Part shown: piece by piece, positions 17,296 to 26,144 of the stretch
How positions within the stretch are numbered: the stretch's first letter is position 1
Layout of the letters: each line of letters starts with the position of its first letter
Assembly (NCBI RefSeq): GCF_036173125.1
Contig: NZ_CP108054.1
Span: 2,046,001-2,110,000 of the forward strand
Length of the DNA: 64,000 nt
Origin: Streptomyces sp. NBC_00286
GTDB taxonomy: Bacteria > Actinomycetota > Actinomycetes > Streptomycetales > Streptomycetaceae
Reading direction: 5' to 3'
Program-made: the position numbers and the translations under genes
The notes under the pieces: generated by a model
Databases searched by the model: none
What the model saw: only the letters and a program-made list of their open reading frames with translations
What the model was told of the DNA's origin: nothing

Positions 17296-18267
17296 TTACC
17301 GTCGGCTCCGCACAAGCAGGTGCAAGAAGTACGGCGTACCGATCACCGCCGTCATCAGGCCGGCCCCAAGCTGAGCCGGCGCGATGACCGTACGGCCCAC
17401 CAAATCCGCCGTACACACAAGCGTCGCGCCGAGCAGCACCGCGACCGGCACCACCCTGGCGTGCTGCCGGCCGGCCAGGGCCCTGGCCGCGTGCGGTGCC
17501 ACCAATCCCACGAACCCGATCGTGCCCGCGGCAGCCACAGCGGTGCCGCTGAGCAACACGGCCACCGCCAGGAACCCAAGCCGCCCCCGGCTCAGCCCAA
17601 GCCCCAGAAGCCTCGGCGTGTCCTCATCGAGCGACACAAGATCGAGCTCGGTGCGCCGCAGGCAGGCCACGAGCAGCCCAACAACGAATACGCCCGCGAG
17701 CGGCACCACATCGGGCAGAGTCCGCCCGTAAGTCGACCCCGACAGCCACGTCAACGCAAGGGTCGCGTTGAACGGATCGGTAAGGATGATCAGCAGGCTG
17801 ATCAGCGCAGACGCCCCGGTGGCAACACCGAACCCGACCAGAACAAGCCGGTTCTGCTGAAACCCACCCCGCGCGGCGAGCCCAAAAACAAGCACAGAAC
17901 TGACCGCGGCCCCCGCAAACGCCGCCCCGGCCACACCCCAAGACCCAACGGAAGACACCGTCGTCACAAGAAGCACGGCCCCAAGCGCAGCCCCGCCGGA
18001 AACGCCCAGGATGCCCGGGTCCGCGAGCGGATTACGCGTCACAGCCTGAACGAGCGTCCCGGCCAAGGCAAGTGCCGCCCCCGCGAGGAGCGCCGCGAGA
18101 ACCCGGGGCACCCGAGTGTCGAGTACGAAACTGACGGTCTGCCCCGCGCGCCCCTGCACCCAGTTCGCCACATCACCCAGCAGCAACTTGCTGTCACCCA
18201 GCAACACGGCGGCAATCGTCACGCCGACGAGCACGGCCACCAGTACGCCCGTGGTCGTGAGGAACAC
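17296..18267 (-). CDS. FecCD-family iron-siderophore ABC permease, possibly missing its extreme N terminus
   Basis: About 323 residues with eight or nine membrane helices of the FecCD permease family; typical blocks are LDTRVPRVLAALLAGAALAL, GTLVQAVTRNPLADPGILG, and GTIGFVGLVAPHAAR, the loop that contacts the ATPase. It would import ferric siderophores with a partner permease and ATPase, neither of which is in the window. Readable homology begins with a short RSRGVFLTTTG segment fused to the end of the broken binding-protein gene; the GTG at 18267 lacks a convincing ribosome binding site. Upstream coding for the normal first residues seems lost, so it may not be functional. Confidence 0.75.
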   Translation of the reverse strand: MFLTTTGVLVAVLVGVTIAAVLLGDSKLLLGDVANWVQGRAGQTVSFVLDTRVPRVLAALLAGAALALAGTLVQAVTRNPLADPGILGVSGGAALGAVLLVTTVSSVGSWGVAGAAFAGAAVSSVLVFGLAARGGFQQNRLVLVGFGVATGASALISLLIILTDPFNATLALTWLSGSTYGRTLPDVVPLAGVFVVGLLVACLRRTELDLVSLDEDTPRLLGLGLSRGRLGFLAVAVLLSGTAVAAAGTIGFVGLVAPHAARALAGRQHARVVPVAVLLGATLVCTADLVGRTVIAPAQLGAGLMTAVIGTPYFLHLLVRSRR

Positions 18268-18948
18268 GCCCCGGCTCCTGGGCGACGACGGCGTCGATGT
18301 ACGCGCTCATCGACCCGGTTCCGCCGAACATCCAGATGCCGTCGGGCAGCCGGTGCGCGTTGCCCTTCTCCACGAACGGCAGCGACGTCCACACCTTGTC
18401 CTTGGTCAGAGCACCGCTGAAGGGGGGGTGCTGGTCTTGTCGCCGTCGTTGCCGATGTACGCGAACTGCACGTCGTCGCCAAGCTTGGTGAGGCCCTCTA
18501 CGTCGGTGGAGCCGAGCCAGTAGTCCTTGTCGCCTTTCACCGTCCAGGCGTTCTTCAGACCGATCCGCTCGTTGACCGCGCCGATGAGCGAGCCGCTGGT
18601 GAACGGGCGGATCGTGGTCTGGTTGGAGACGAGGTAACCGTCCGCGAAGGCGTAGTCCGCGCCGGCGAGACCGGCGTCGGCGAGGGCCTTCTTGCCCTCG
18701 GCGATCTTCGCCTCGAAGTCCTTCTTGAGCTTCTCGGCCTGCTCCGTGGTGCCGGTGGCCTCGCCGATGACGTCGAGGTTCTCGGTCATCTTGCCGATCG
18801 GGTCGGCGGCGTCGGCGGACTTGATCTGCAGGACCGGGGCGATGTCGCGCATCTGCTTCACGGCGGCCGGCGGCAGGTCGCTGCTGGCGACGATGAGGTC
18901 GGACTTCAGGCCGGCGATGGTGTCCATGCTCGGCTCGCCGCGTACGCC
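18268..18948 (-). pseudogene. Iron-siderophore substrate-binding protein, truncated at both ends and frameshifted
   Basis: The middle and C-terminal lobes of a FepB/BtuF-type binding protein: RGEPSMDTIAGLKSDLIVA, a long connecting helix, ADGYLVSNQTTIRPF and, in another frame, FSGALTKDKVWTSLPF and DGIWMFGG. The frame breaks at a run of seven G (18422-18428); five or eight would restore TSTPFSGAL. The first 100-odd residues with the signal peptide and lipobox are missing upstream of about 18948, and the C terminus runs directly into the permease without a stop or spacer. Confidence 0.82.
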
Positions 18949-19061
18949 GCGAGACCGGGAGCGGGCAGGCGCAAGGTGAAGGTCCGTCAAGAGGGGAAAT
19001 CCCGCGCGGGGGTGGGCAGTTGACGCGCGGCGGCGTGACGGACGACCAGTGACCGGACGAT

Positions 19062-19262
19062 GGACAGCATCCCGTGCGCGCGGTGGCGGAGGAGGACGGA
19101 CGGCATCCCGTGCGCGCGGTGGCGGAGGAGGACGGACGGCATCCCGTGCGGACGATGGCGGAGAACGGACAGCATTCCGCCCGGGCGGTGGTGGACGACG
19201 GACGGCATCCCGCGCAGGCAGTGGCGGCGGACGGACAGCATCCCGCGCAGGCGGTGTCCGGG
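19062..19262. repeat. Six-copy 33/36-bp tandem repeat
   Basis: Units start GGACGGCATCCCG or GGACAGCATCCCG at 19062, 19098, 19134, 19167, 19200 and 19233, spaced 36, 36, 33, 33 and 33 bases. All spacings are multiples of three and several frames stay open through the array, so it may derive from a coding minisatellite, but no start, ribosome binding site or family could be assigned. It fills the otherwise empty stretch 18949-19324 between the siderophore remnant and the VOC gene. Confidence 0.9.
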
Positions 19263-19324
19263 CGGTGCGCAGGACCGCCCGGACTGCTCGCGGGTGCTGC
19301 CAATGGCCCCCGCGGGGCTCAGCT

Positions 19325-20137
19325 CTAGGCCGGGGTCGCCGGAGTCTCCGGCTTGAGCACGACGAAATCCGCGTTCGCCGGGTCGAGGCAGACGGCGAGG
19401 CGGCCCACGCCCTCCGCGTCCTGCGGCCCCATCTGCACGCTGCCGCCGTTCTCGGTGACCTTGGCGACCGCGGCGTCGCAGTCGGTGACGTTGAACACCG
19501 GGTGCCAGTACGGCACCCCGTTCGCCAGCGCGAGGTCCTCCTTGCTGAGCTCCATGACACCGCCGAACATCCGCTCCTCCGGAAGCCCGGCCGGGGTGAT
19601 CAGGGAGTACGTGCCCCCGCCGCCCGGCAGTTCCATGTCACCGAACTGCCAGCCGAAGATCTCGCCGTAGAACTCCTTCGCGGAGGCGGCGTCGCTGGTG
19701 TACAGCTCGGTCCAGGACAGCGAGCCCGGCGCCTCCACCAGCTCAAAGCCCTTGTTCTTCCCCGGCTGCCAGACGGCGAACTGGCCGCCGAGCGGGTCGC
19801 TGTACTGCGCCATCCGCCCCCAGTCGTCGAGGTCCCGCGGCGCCACCCGTACCGTGCCGCCCGTTTCCTGAACGGCCCGGGTCGTGGCGTCCGCGTCGGT
19901 GACGCAGAAGTAGATCATCCAGGCGGACCGGGCACCCTCCTCGCTGAGCTTCCCGAGCCCGGCGACGGTCTTCCCGTCCTTCTGGAACATCCCGCCTTCC
20001 ATCTCGCCGCCCTCGTCGCCCATGGACTGGTATTCCCAGCCGAGCACCGCGCCATAGAAGGCCGCGGCGGCCGGCACGTCAGGCGCACCGAGGTCGGTCC
20101 AACAGGGGGAGCCAGGGGTCGGTTCAGTGGTGATCAC
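19325..20137 (-). CDS. Two-domain VOC-superfamily (glyoxalase-like) protein
   Basis: A 270-residue protein made of two similar glyoxalase/bleomycin-resistance folds: the first starts PCWTDLGAPDVPAAAAFYGA, the second LSWTELYTSDAASAKEFYGE, each ending in a DP-x-G/N-A strand. This tandem layout is common in actinobacterial VOC proteins of unknown substrate, some of them hydroxylases or resistance proteins. GTG 20137 is chosen because GAAGGGA precedes it; longer in-frame extensions run into the terminator hairpin. Appears monocistronic. Confidence 0.82.
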   Translation of the reverse strand: MITTEPTPGSPCWTDLGAPDVPAAAAFYGAVLGWEYQSMGDEGGEMEGGMFQKDGKTVAGLGKLSEEGARSAWMIYFCVTDADATTRAVQETGGTVRVAPRDLDDWGRMAQYSDPLGGQFAVWQPGKNKGFELVEAPGSLSWTELYTSDAASAKEFYGEIFGWQFGDMELPGGGGTYSLITPAGLPEERMFGGVMELSKEDLALANGVPYWHPVFNVTDCDAAVAKVTENGGSVQMGPQDAEGVGRLAVCLDPANADFVVLKPETPATPA

Positions 20138-20239
20138 GGCGATTCCCTTCGCAGATCCTGTCCGTCCCAACAGCGTGACACCAGCCACTGACAATCGCCC
20201 CTCGGTCACGCCCGTACGACCGGGACCTCCGGCGCGATA

Positions 20240-20285
20240 CCGCGCCCCTGAAAGGAGGCCGCAGGCCTTCCTTTCAGGGGCGCGG
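20240..20285. terminator. Long bidirectional hairpin terminator
   Basis: The left arm starts CCGCGCCCCTGAAAGGA and the right arm ends TCCTTTCAGGGGCGCGG, with inner GGCC/GGCC pairing and a short loop; one bulged base. It lies between the SseB-like gene (end 20345, same strand) and the VOC gene, positioned to end transcription from the former. Confidence 0.75.
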
Positions 20286-20321
20286 GGAACTGCGCGACCA
20301 GCCACAACGAACCCGCAGCTT
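20276..20321. repeat. Dispersed repeat, type GGGGCGCGGGGAACTGCGCG
   Basis: A near-identical unit running on to ACCAGCCACAACGAACCCGC; other full copies are at 51805-51850 and 62744-62790, and partial or reversed ones at 14991, 17229, 51916, 59783 and 62448. It follows a strong hairpin here, as it does at 51805. Confidence 0.85.
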
Positions 20322-20344
20322 CAATCCGAACCCCACGCGGAGCG

Positions 20345-20770
20345 TCACCGCTGGCAGTGGGACAGCACACCCCGCACAGCCGCCGACGTGAAGGTCACCG
20401 CATCCGGATGGCCAAGATCAATGGCCAAAGTAAGGTCCGCTTCGGTGGGCCAGTTGGCCGCCAGCACCTCGAGCTGCAACTGCCGATAGCAGTCGATCTC
20501 AGGAAAGGCATCCGAAAGCCGTTCCTCGCAGGTGAAGACCACGACGGCCTGGGTTCCCGGCGGGTACTCGAGCACGGGCAGCGTCATCGAGTCGGCGTCC
20601 TCGGCATCGCGCGCGGCGATGTCGGACGGCAGCGGCACGAGGACATCGCTGGCGATCAGGGTGTCCAGGGCCGAAGCGTCGTAACGGTGGCGCTTGAGAT
20701 CACGCAGAGCGTCCTGCGCCGCGGCCGTGAGCACTGCCTCGGGGATGGCGATCATGGCCTTCATCCTCAT
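20345..20770 (-). CDS. SseB-like small protein
   Basis: A 141-residue protein. A LPVLEYPPGTQAVVVFTCEE segment followed by a hydrophobic LQLEVLAANWP and LAIDLG-PDAVTF resembles the N-terminal domain of SseB-type proteins, which in actinobacteria are small cytosolic proteins of uncertain role. The ATG at 20770 overlaps the stop of the glycosyltransferase-like gene by one base (TGATG), implying coupling; alternative ATGs follow at 20764 and 20755. A strong terminator lies downstream. Confidence 0.6.
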   Translation of the reverse strand: MRMKAMIAIPEAVLTAAAQDALRDLKRHRYDASALDTLIASDVLVPLPSDIAARDAEDADSMTLPVLEYPPGTQAVVVFTCEERLSDAFPEIDCYRQLQLEVLAANWPTEADLTLAIDLGHPDAVTFTSAAVRGVLSHCQR

Positions 20771-22419
20771 CAGTGCGTGGGGGGGTTCCGATCTGGGGCG
20801 TTTTTCGCGTACCCCAAGGTGAGACCAGGTATGCGCACACCGGCGCGGTCATGTGCCCGCGGTCGTGTGTCGGCGATCGCGTGCCTGCGGTCATGTGCCC
20901 CGCCCCGCCCCGCCGGAGCAGCGGCAGCCACGTAGACGGGTGCCACATACATACGCACCTCACCGATCCGGTGTTGCGCCCATGTACGGGCGTACGCGGG
21001 CGGCCGGCCCTCCGGCGTGACGAGCGCGGCGACCGGCAGCCGCCGGGCGGTTCGCACGATGTTCCCGGCGGTCGTGTTGGCGTTGTTGCCCGCGATCTGG
21101 GCGGAGGAGCAGCCGGTGTAGAAGGCGATCGGGATGGCCTCGTGCCCGGTCAGCAGGCACGGCGGCCGTACGCCGAGCCGGTGCAGCTCCGCCGCCGTGC
21201 GGGCCCACTCGCGGCGGGCGGCGTAGGTGCGGTCCACGACATGGTTCAGCACCGCGTACTGGATCGCGAGGTGCCCGGCGAGACCGAGCGCGACCAGGGT
21301 CACGGCCGCTTTCCTCCGCCTTCGGCTCCGCGGCGCGGTGACCAGGTGGACAAGCGCGCCCGCGACCGGCAGCGCCAGCAGGGCGTAGGCGGGCAGCAGG
21401 AAGCGTGGGGCCGCGTACCCGATCAGGAACAGGTAGGGGAAGGCGACCGTCGCGGCGCAGGTCACGGGCAGGAGGGTGACGGCCGTCCGGCCCGCCCGGA
21501 CGGCGACCGCGAGGCCGAGGGCGGCGAGCAGGGGCAGGACGAACCACCAGATCAGCACCGCCGGGTGCGGCCACGGCGCGGTGCACGGGCGGCACAGCGT
21601 ACGGCCGACCAGGGAGCGCAACTGGTCGTCGACGGCGAAGTTCCAGCCCAGGCCGCCCTGGACCAGGGAGGCGTCGGCCAGCCGCTGACTCAGGCCGCCG
21701 TAAGCGACGTACGCCTCGACCACCCACTCGACCGCCCCGGCCGCCAGCCCCGCGACGAGCGCGCCCAGTACGGGCCACCGCCGCCAACGGCGCACGCCCA
21801 CCAGCAGCACGAGCAGCGGCAAGGTCACGTAGACCGCGTCGGTGGGCCGCATCCACGCCATCAGCGCCGCGCTCAGACCCACGCCCCACAGCGCCGCCCG
21901 ATCGAAACGGTTCGACTGGGCGCGCAGGAAGCAGCCGACGAGGGCCAGGGCGCCGACGGCGACCCAGTAGTTGGGCATGACCTGCGGCCCGTAGAACAGG
22001 GTGATCCACAGCGTCGCGAACAGCGCACCGGCCAGGGCGAGCACGCGCATGGGGAACAGCCCCCGCCAGGCGCGCAGCGCGAGGAACAGTCCGAGCCCGG
22101 ACAGCAGCGCCAGATACACCCGCAGCAGTTCCGTGGACGTCGACCACGAGGCGATGGGCGCGGCCAGCAGCGAAATCCCGCGGGCACGCGGCGCACTGAA
22201 GAACGCCGCCGGAGCCTGCGGACTGACCTGACTGACGTACACCACCTCGTCCCACCCGAGGCCCATCCCGGGCCGTACGAGCGTGAGTTGAGCCACCGTG
22301 AAGGCACCTGCGACGAGGGCGAGCCCGCGCTGACCGCCGAGGCGCCGCACGGTGCGTGCCCGTGCCGATGGTCGGCGCCGCTCGGCGTCGACGAGCGGGA
22401 CGTGCAAGGTCTTGGGCAT
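20770..22419 (-). CDS. Multi-pass membrane glycosyltransferase-like protein (GT39/GT-C type)
   Basis: A 549-residue membrane protein with roughly ten hydrophobic helices. The GMGLGWDEVVYVSQ loop after the first helix carries the acidic residue expected in the first external loop of GT-C enzymes, which use polyprenyl-phosphate sugars. The C-terminal part is a soluble domain with HEAIPIAFYTGCSS. The last 80 residues are Arg/His/Ala-rich and look low-complexity. ATG 22419 is preceded by GGAGGG. An AT-rich divergent promoter region separates it from the kinase-like gene. The donor and acceptor are unknown. Confidence 0.7.
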   Translation of the reverse strand: MPKTLHVPLVDAERRRPSARARTVRRLGGQRGLALVAGAFTVAQLTLVRPGMGLGWDEVVYVSQVSPQAPAAFFSAPRARGISLLAAPIASWSTSTELLRVYLALLSGLGLFLALRAWRGLFPMRVLALAGALFATLWITLFYGPQVMPNYWVAVGALALVGCFLRAQSNRFDRAALWGVGLSAALMAWMRPTDAVYVTLPLLVLLVGVRRWRRWPVLGALVAGLAAGAVEWVVEAYVAYGGLSQRLADASLVQGGLGWNFAVDDQLRSLVGRTLCRPCTAPWPHPAVLIWWFVLPLLAALGLAVAVRAGRTAVTLLPVTCAATVAFPYLFLIGYAAPRFLLPAYALLALPVAGALVHLVTAPRSRRRRKAAVTLVALGLAGHLAIQYAVLNHVVDRTYAARREWARTAAELHRLGVRPPCLLTGHEAIPIAFYTGCSSAQIAGNNANTTAGNIVRTARRLPVAALVTPEGRPPAYARTWAQHRIGEVRMYVAPVYVAAAAPAGRGGAHDRRHAIADTRPRAHDRAGVRIPGLTLGYAKNAPDRNPPTH

Positions 22420-22439
22420 GGTGCACCCTCCACACGGGC

Positions 22440-22567
22440 CTGAGGAAACCCGACATGAACTAATCCGAAAATAGCCGGAAACTATAAAACTTGGACAAAT
22501 TAACGCGTGCCGTGGGGGGACGCAGCGCGGCTGGGCCATCTGGCCGCCCCAAGAGCAGTTACGTAGG
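22440..22567. promoter_or_regulatory. AT-rich divergent promoter region
   Basis: Bases 22456-22505 are markedly AT-rich for this genome and contain CTATAAAAC and ACTAATCC, plausible promoter elements for the two divergent genes. No conserved operator was recognised. Confidence 0.4.
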
Positions 22568-22576
22568 GTGGCGGCC

Positions 22577-23695
22577 ATGCCAGGAGACGGGTGGGCGGGC
22601 GCGGTAATGGCGGAGCCGCAGTCCCCTGACATGTCACGCGATGCCCGCCTGGCCGCCCACAGCGCTGTCTCCACCTCACTCGCCCTCTGCAGTGATCACC
22701 GACTGCGTCAACTGATCGACGCCGCCGCGCCGTTGGGCACCGGCATCGGCGGAAAGTCGGTGCTGATGGAGGTCGCCGGACGCCCGGTCTTCGTGAAGCG
22801 GGTGCCGCTCACCGACCTGGAGTCACTGCCGGAAAACGTCCGGTCCACGGCGAACCTGTTCGGGTTACCCGCCTTCTGCCAGTACGGCATCGGTGCCATC
22901 GGCATGCCGGGCTTCGGCGTTTGGCGGGAGCTCGCCACGCACATCATGACGACCAACTGGGTGATTCGCGACGAGCACCAGGGCTTCCCGCTGCTGTACC
23001 ACTGGCGCGTACTGCCCGATCCGGCGCAGCCCCTCCCCGAAGAACTGGCCGATGTGGACCGGGCCGTCGCCTACTGGGGAGGCGGGCCGGAGATACGCCA
23101 CCGGATCGAGGCGCTCGGCCGGTCATCGGCGAGCGTCGCGCTGTTCCTGGAGTACATCCCGCAGAACCTGCACACCTGGCTGGCCGCCCGGACGCGCACG
23201 GAGCACGCGAGCGCGGCCTGCGCCATGGTCGAGCGGGAACTGGAGGCGGGCGTCTCCTTCATGAACGCGCGCGGGCTCCTGCACTTCGACGCCCACTTCC
23301 GGAACATCCTCACCGACGGCCACCGCCTGTACTTCACCGACTTCGGCCTCGCCCTCTCCTCCCGCTTCGACCTGTCGCCGAGCCACGCCGCCTTCTACGA
23401 CCGGCATCGCGTCTACGACCGCGCCTACACGGCCACCTGGCTGGTGAACTGGCTGCTCAAAGACCTGTACGACTACGAGCGGGACGACCGCGAGGCGACG
23501 GTGCGCGCCAGCGCCCGGGGCGAGCGCCTCACCGGAATCCCCGACGCGGCGGCGTCCGTCATCGCCCGCTGGGCACCCCTGGCCGAGGTGGTGTCGGGCT
23601 TCAACCGTGCGTTCCATGACGAGAGCAGGCAGACGCCGTACCCGGTGGAGGAGATCCACCGGGTCGGCGAGAAGTACGGCCTGCCCCTCTCCTGA
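22577..23695 (+). CDS. Protein-kinase-fold protein (phosphotransferase-like)
   Basis: About 372 residues with a degenerate kinase fold: glycine-rich loop PLGTGIGGKS, ATP-binding lysine in VFVKRVPL, catalytic loop LLHFDAHFRNIL (Asp then Asn in the usual spacing) and DFG within YFTDFGLAL. The HFDAHFRN loop is closer to APH/choline-kinase-like enzymes than to typical Ser/Thr kinases. The family is common in streptomycetes without an assigned substrate. A GTG at 22568 is an alternative start. It stands alone, divergent from the membrane glycosyltransferase. Confidence 0.78.
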   Translation: MPGDGWAGAVMAEPQSPDMSRDARLAAHSAVSTSLALCSDHRLRQLIDAAAPLGTGIGGKSVLMEVAGRPVFVKRVPLTDLESLPENVRSTANLFGLPAFCQYGIGAIGMPGFGVWRELATHIMTTNWVIRDEHQGFPLLYHWRVLPDPAQPLPEELADVDRAVAYWGGGPEIRHRIEALGRSSASVALFLEYIPQNLHTWLAARTRTEHASAACAMVERELEAGVSFMNARGLLHFDAHFRNILTDGHRLYFTDFGLALSSRFDLSPSHAAFYDRHRVYDRAYTATWLVNWLLKDLYDYERDDREATVRASARGERLTGIPDAAASVIARWAPLAEVVSGFNRAFHDESRQTPYPVEEIHRVGEKYGLPLS

Positions 23696-23717
23696 CGGAC
23701 GCGCGCGCGTCCGCTTC

Positions 23718-24311
23718 TCAGGCCCGCCCTGACAGCCGTACGTCGATCGCCGTCAGCGCCAGCGCCAGCGGCCCCGGTGCCAGGAACGCCAGCGGCAGCA
23801 GCATCCACGCGCACAGCGCTGCCGCCGCCAGGGCCAGGAGTACAAGACTGCTGCCGCCCACATCCCGTACGGAGTCCCGTGCCGCCTCGCGCACGGCCGC
23901 GCGCCAGTCCGTGAGGGACTCGGGGCGGCCGCAGGCGCGCAGGCCGACGACAGTGGCGTACGTGCCGATGAGTGCGGCGACGGCGGCGAAGAGCGGGGCG
24001 CCCGGCAGGCCCGCCCGGGCCAGCGCCAAGTCCGCCAGCAGGAGCAGCACGCCCGCCGCGGACAGCGCACCGGCCGCGAGGTCCCCGGCCCGCAGCCGTT
24101 GTCGCAGCAACGTCAAGTACCGTCCGGCCGTGGCGGGTTGGTCCTCGCGCGTGCCGCGCAGCACCGCGCACGCCGTGGACATTGCCGCGGGCAGCGTGAC
24201 GACCGGCAGCGACACCAGCGCCGTACAGACCCCGACACTCAGCACATCCGCGAACAAGGTCATCCGCGGCCCGAAGATCTCGCCCGTCTCGCGGGCCTGC
24301 CCGGCGCTCAT
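23718..24311 (-). CDS. DUF624 (YesL-like) membrane protein
   Basis: A 197-residue protein with about five membrane helices and the DUF624 opening, a short EIFGPRMTLFADVLSVG segment. YesL-type proteins are regularly encoded with carbohydrate ABC transporters and are thought to assist them. It is the last gene of the ABC operon, starting 20 bases after the MalG-type permease stop with an AAGGGG ribosome binding site; ATG 24326 is an alternative start. Confidence 0.8.
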   Translation of the reverse strand: MSAGQARETGEIFGPRMTLFADVLSVGVCTALVSLPVVTLPAAMSTACAVLRGTREDQPATAGRYLTLLRQRLRAGDLAAGALSAAGVLLLLADLALARAGLPGAPLFAAVAALIGTYATVVGLRACGRPESLTDWRAAVREAARDSVRDVGGSSLVLLALAAAALCAWMLLPLAFLAPGPLALALTAIDVRLSGRA

Positions 24312-24330
24312 CCCTTGCCCCTTCATCCCT

Positions 24331-25203
24331 TCATCCCTTGATCCCGGAGTTCGCCATGCCCTCGACCAGGAAGCGCTGGAAGGCGAGGAAGAACAGCACG
24401 ATCGGCAGCAGCGCGATCACCGACATCGCGAACATCGGGCCGAAGGCCGACTGGCTGGAGGCGTCCACGAACTGCCTGAGTGCCAGCGTGAGCGTGAACT
24501 TCTCCGGCGAGAAGAGGTAGATCAGCTGGGTGAAGAAGTCGTTCCAGGTCCAGATGAAGGTGAAGATCGCGGTGGTGATCAGCGCGGGCCGGGTCAGCGG
24601 CAGGATGACGCTGAAGAAGCTGCGGAACGGCCCGGCGCCGTCGATCCGCGCCGCCTCCTCCAGTTCACGCGGCAGTCCCCGCATGAACTGCACGATGAGG
24701 AAGACGAAGAACGCCTCCGTGGCAAGGAACTTGGGCAGGATCAGCGGCCAGTACGTGTTCACCATGCCGAGCTGGTTGAAGATGATGTACTGCGGGATCA
24801 GCACGGCATGGTGCGGCAGCATGATCGTCGCGATCATGAACGCGAACAGCGGCCCGCGGAAGCGGAAGCGCAGCCGCGCGAAGGCGTACGCGGCGAGGGA
24901 GCAGCTGAGTACGTTGCCGATGACGGCGCCGCCCGCGATGAACAGGGAGTTGCCGAGCAGCTGCCACACGGAGACTTCGTTCACGCCCTCCAGGGCGGTC
25001 GTGTAGTTGGACCATTCCAGGCTGCTGGGCAGCAGGTTGAGGCTGGCGATCACCTCGTCGGCGGGCTTGACGGAGGTCGCGAGCAGCCACGCCAGCGGAT
25101 ACAGCATCACCAGGAGCGCGGCCAGACAGCCGACGTGGAGGGCGACGCGCCGCCAGGCGATGGGCTTGCGGACGGCGGGAGTTGCGGCGGTTGAGGTGGT
25201 CAT
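24331..25203 (-). CDS. Carbohydrate ABC transporter permease (MalG type)
   Basis: A 290-residue inner-membrane permease with six helices. The EAA loop that docks the ATPase is EEAARIDGAGPFRSFFSVIL, near residue 185. The start overlaps the stop of the upstream permease by four bases (ATGA type), a sign of coupled translation. No ATP-binding subunit is in the operon; in Streptomyces the shared MsiK ATPase encoded elsewhere normally serves such importers, which is inference here. Confidence 0.93.
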   Translation of the reverse strand: MTTSTAATPAVRKPIAWRRVALHVGCLAALLVMLYPLAWLLATSVKPADEVIASLNLLPSSLEWSNYTTALEGVNEVSVWQLLGNSLFIAGGAVIGNVLSCSLAAYAFARLRFRFRGPLFAFMIATIMLPHHAVLIPQYIIFNQLGMVNTYWPLILPKFLATEAFFVFLIVQFMRGLPRELEEAARIDGAGPFRSFFSVILPLTRPALITTAIFTFIWTWNDFFTQLIYLFSPEKFTLTLALRQFVDASSQSAFGPMFAMSVIALLPIVLFFLAFQRFLVEGMANSGIKG

Positions 25204-26144
25204 CGGGCTCCCCCATCAGTGTCAGACGCGTAGAAGACCCAGGAGCGCGAGGTCCGGAACAGTACGGCGGTGACGGCGCCGATCACGAGGAGCAGGACCC
25301 AGGCCATCGCGGAGGCGTAGCCCATGTGGGAGGCGACGAAGCCGCGGTCGTAGAGGTAGAGCGTGTAGAAGAGCGTCGAGTCCGCCGGGCCGCCCTTGCC
25401 CGCGCTGATCGCGAAGGCGGGGGTGAAGACCTGGAAGGCCTGGATGGTCTGGAGTACGAGGTTGAAGAAGATCACCGGGGACAGCATCGGCACGGTGATG
25501 GACAGGAACTGCCGCCATCGGCTCGCCCCGTCCACGGCGGCCGCCTCGTACAACTCCCCCGGGATCTGCTGGAGCCCGGCCAGGAAGATGACCATCGGCG
25601 CTCCGAACTGCCACACCGTCAGCAGAGCGACGGCGAACAGCGCCCAGCCGGGTTGATTGACCCAACCGCCCGTTCCCAGCAGGTTGTCGACCGTGCCGCC
25701 GTCGTTGAAGACCGCCCGCCATACGAGGGCGATGGACATGGAGGCGCCGAGGAGGGAGGGCGCGTAGAAGGCAGAGCGGTAGAAGCCGCGCCCGCGCTTC
25801 ATGGACTTCAGGGCGAGCGCGACGACCAGCGCCAGGCCGAGTTGGAGGGGCACGGCGATCACGACGTATGTGAGGGTCGCGACGACCGAGCGCCAGTAGC
25901 GCGGGTCCTCGGTGAACATCTGCGTGTAGTTGCGCAGGCCCACCCACTGCGGCGGGTTGAACAAGTCGTAGTCGGTGAAGGAGAGATAGAGCGAGACGGC
26001 CATCGGGAGCAGCGTCAGCACGGCCGCGCCGAGGACCCACGGGGAGAGGAACACCCAGGCGGCGCCCTCGCGTTGGCGCTTGGGTCGCTTGGCGGGGGTG
26101 GCCTTCGCGGTAGCGGCGGGGGCCGGTATCTCAGTGGTGGTCAT
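25200..26144 (-). CDS. Carbohydrate ABC transporter permease (MalF type)
   Basis: A 314-residue permease, six membrane helices after a basic, Ala/Pro-rich cytoplasmic N terminus. The EAA loop reads YEAAAVDGASRWRQFLSITV. It forms the heterodimeric channel with the MalG-type subunit downstream. Its ATG overlaps the end of the binding-protein gene by four bases, so the three genes are translated as a coupled unit. Confidence 0.93.
   Translation of the reverse strand: MTTTEIPAPAATAKATPAKRPKRQREGAAWVFLSPWVLGAAVLTLLPMAVSLYLSFTDYDLFNPPQWVGLRNYTQMFTEDPRYWRSVVATLTYVVIAVPLQLGLALVVALALKSMKRGRGFYRSAFYAPSLLGASMSIALVWRAVFNDGGTVDNLLGTGGWVNQPGWALFAVALLTVWQFGAPMVIFLAGLQQIPGELYEAAAVDGASRWRQFLSITVPMLSPVIFFNLVLQTIQAFQVFTPAFAISAGKGGPADSTLFYTLYLYDRGFVASHMGYASAMAWVLLLVIGAVTAVLFRTSRSWVFYASDTDGGAR

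Noticed and set aside
16726..18420. A 564-residue plus-strand Arg/Pro/His-rich protein
   Set aside because: It spans the antisense of the alcohol dehydrogenase, a non-coding gap and the permease, with no domain or start signal.
19062..19262. CRISPR array
   Set aside because: Head-to-tail repeats of 33/36 bp without spacers and no cas genes nearby.
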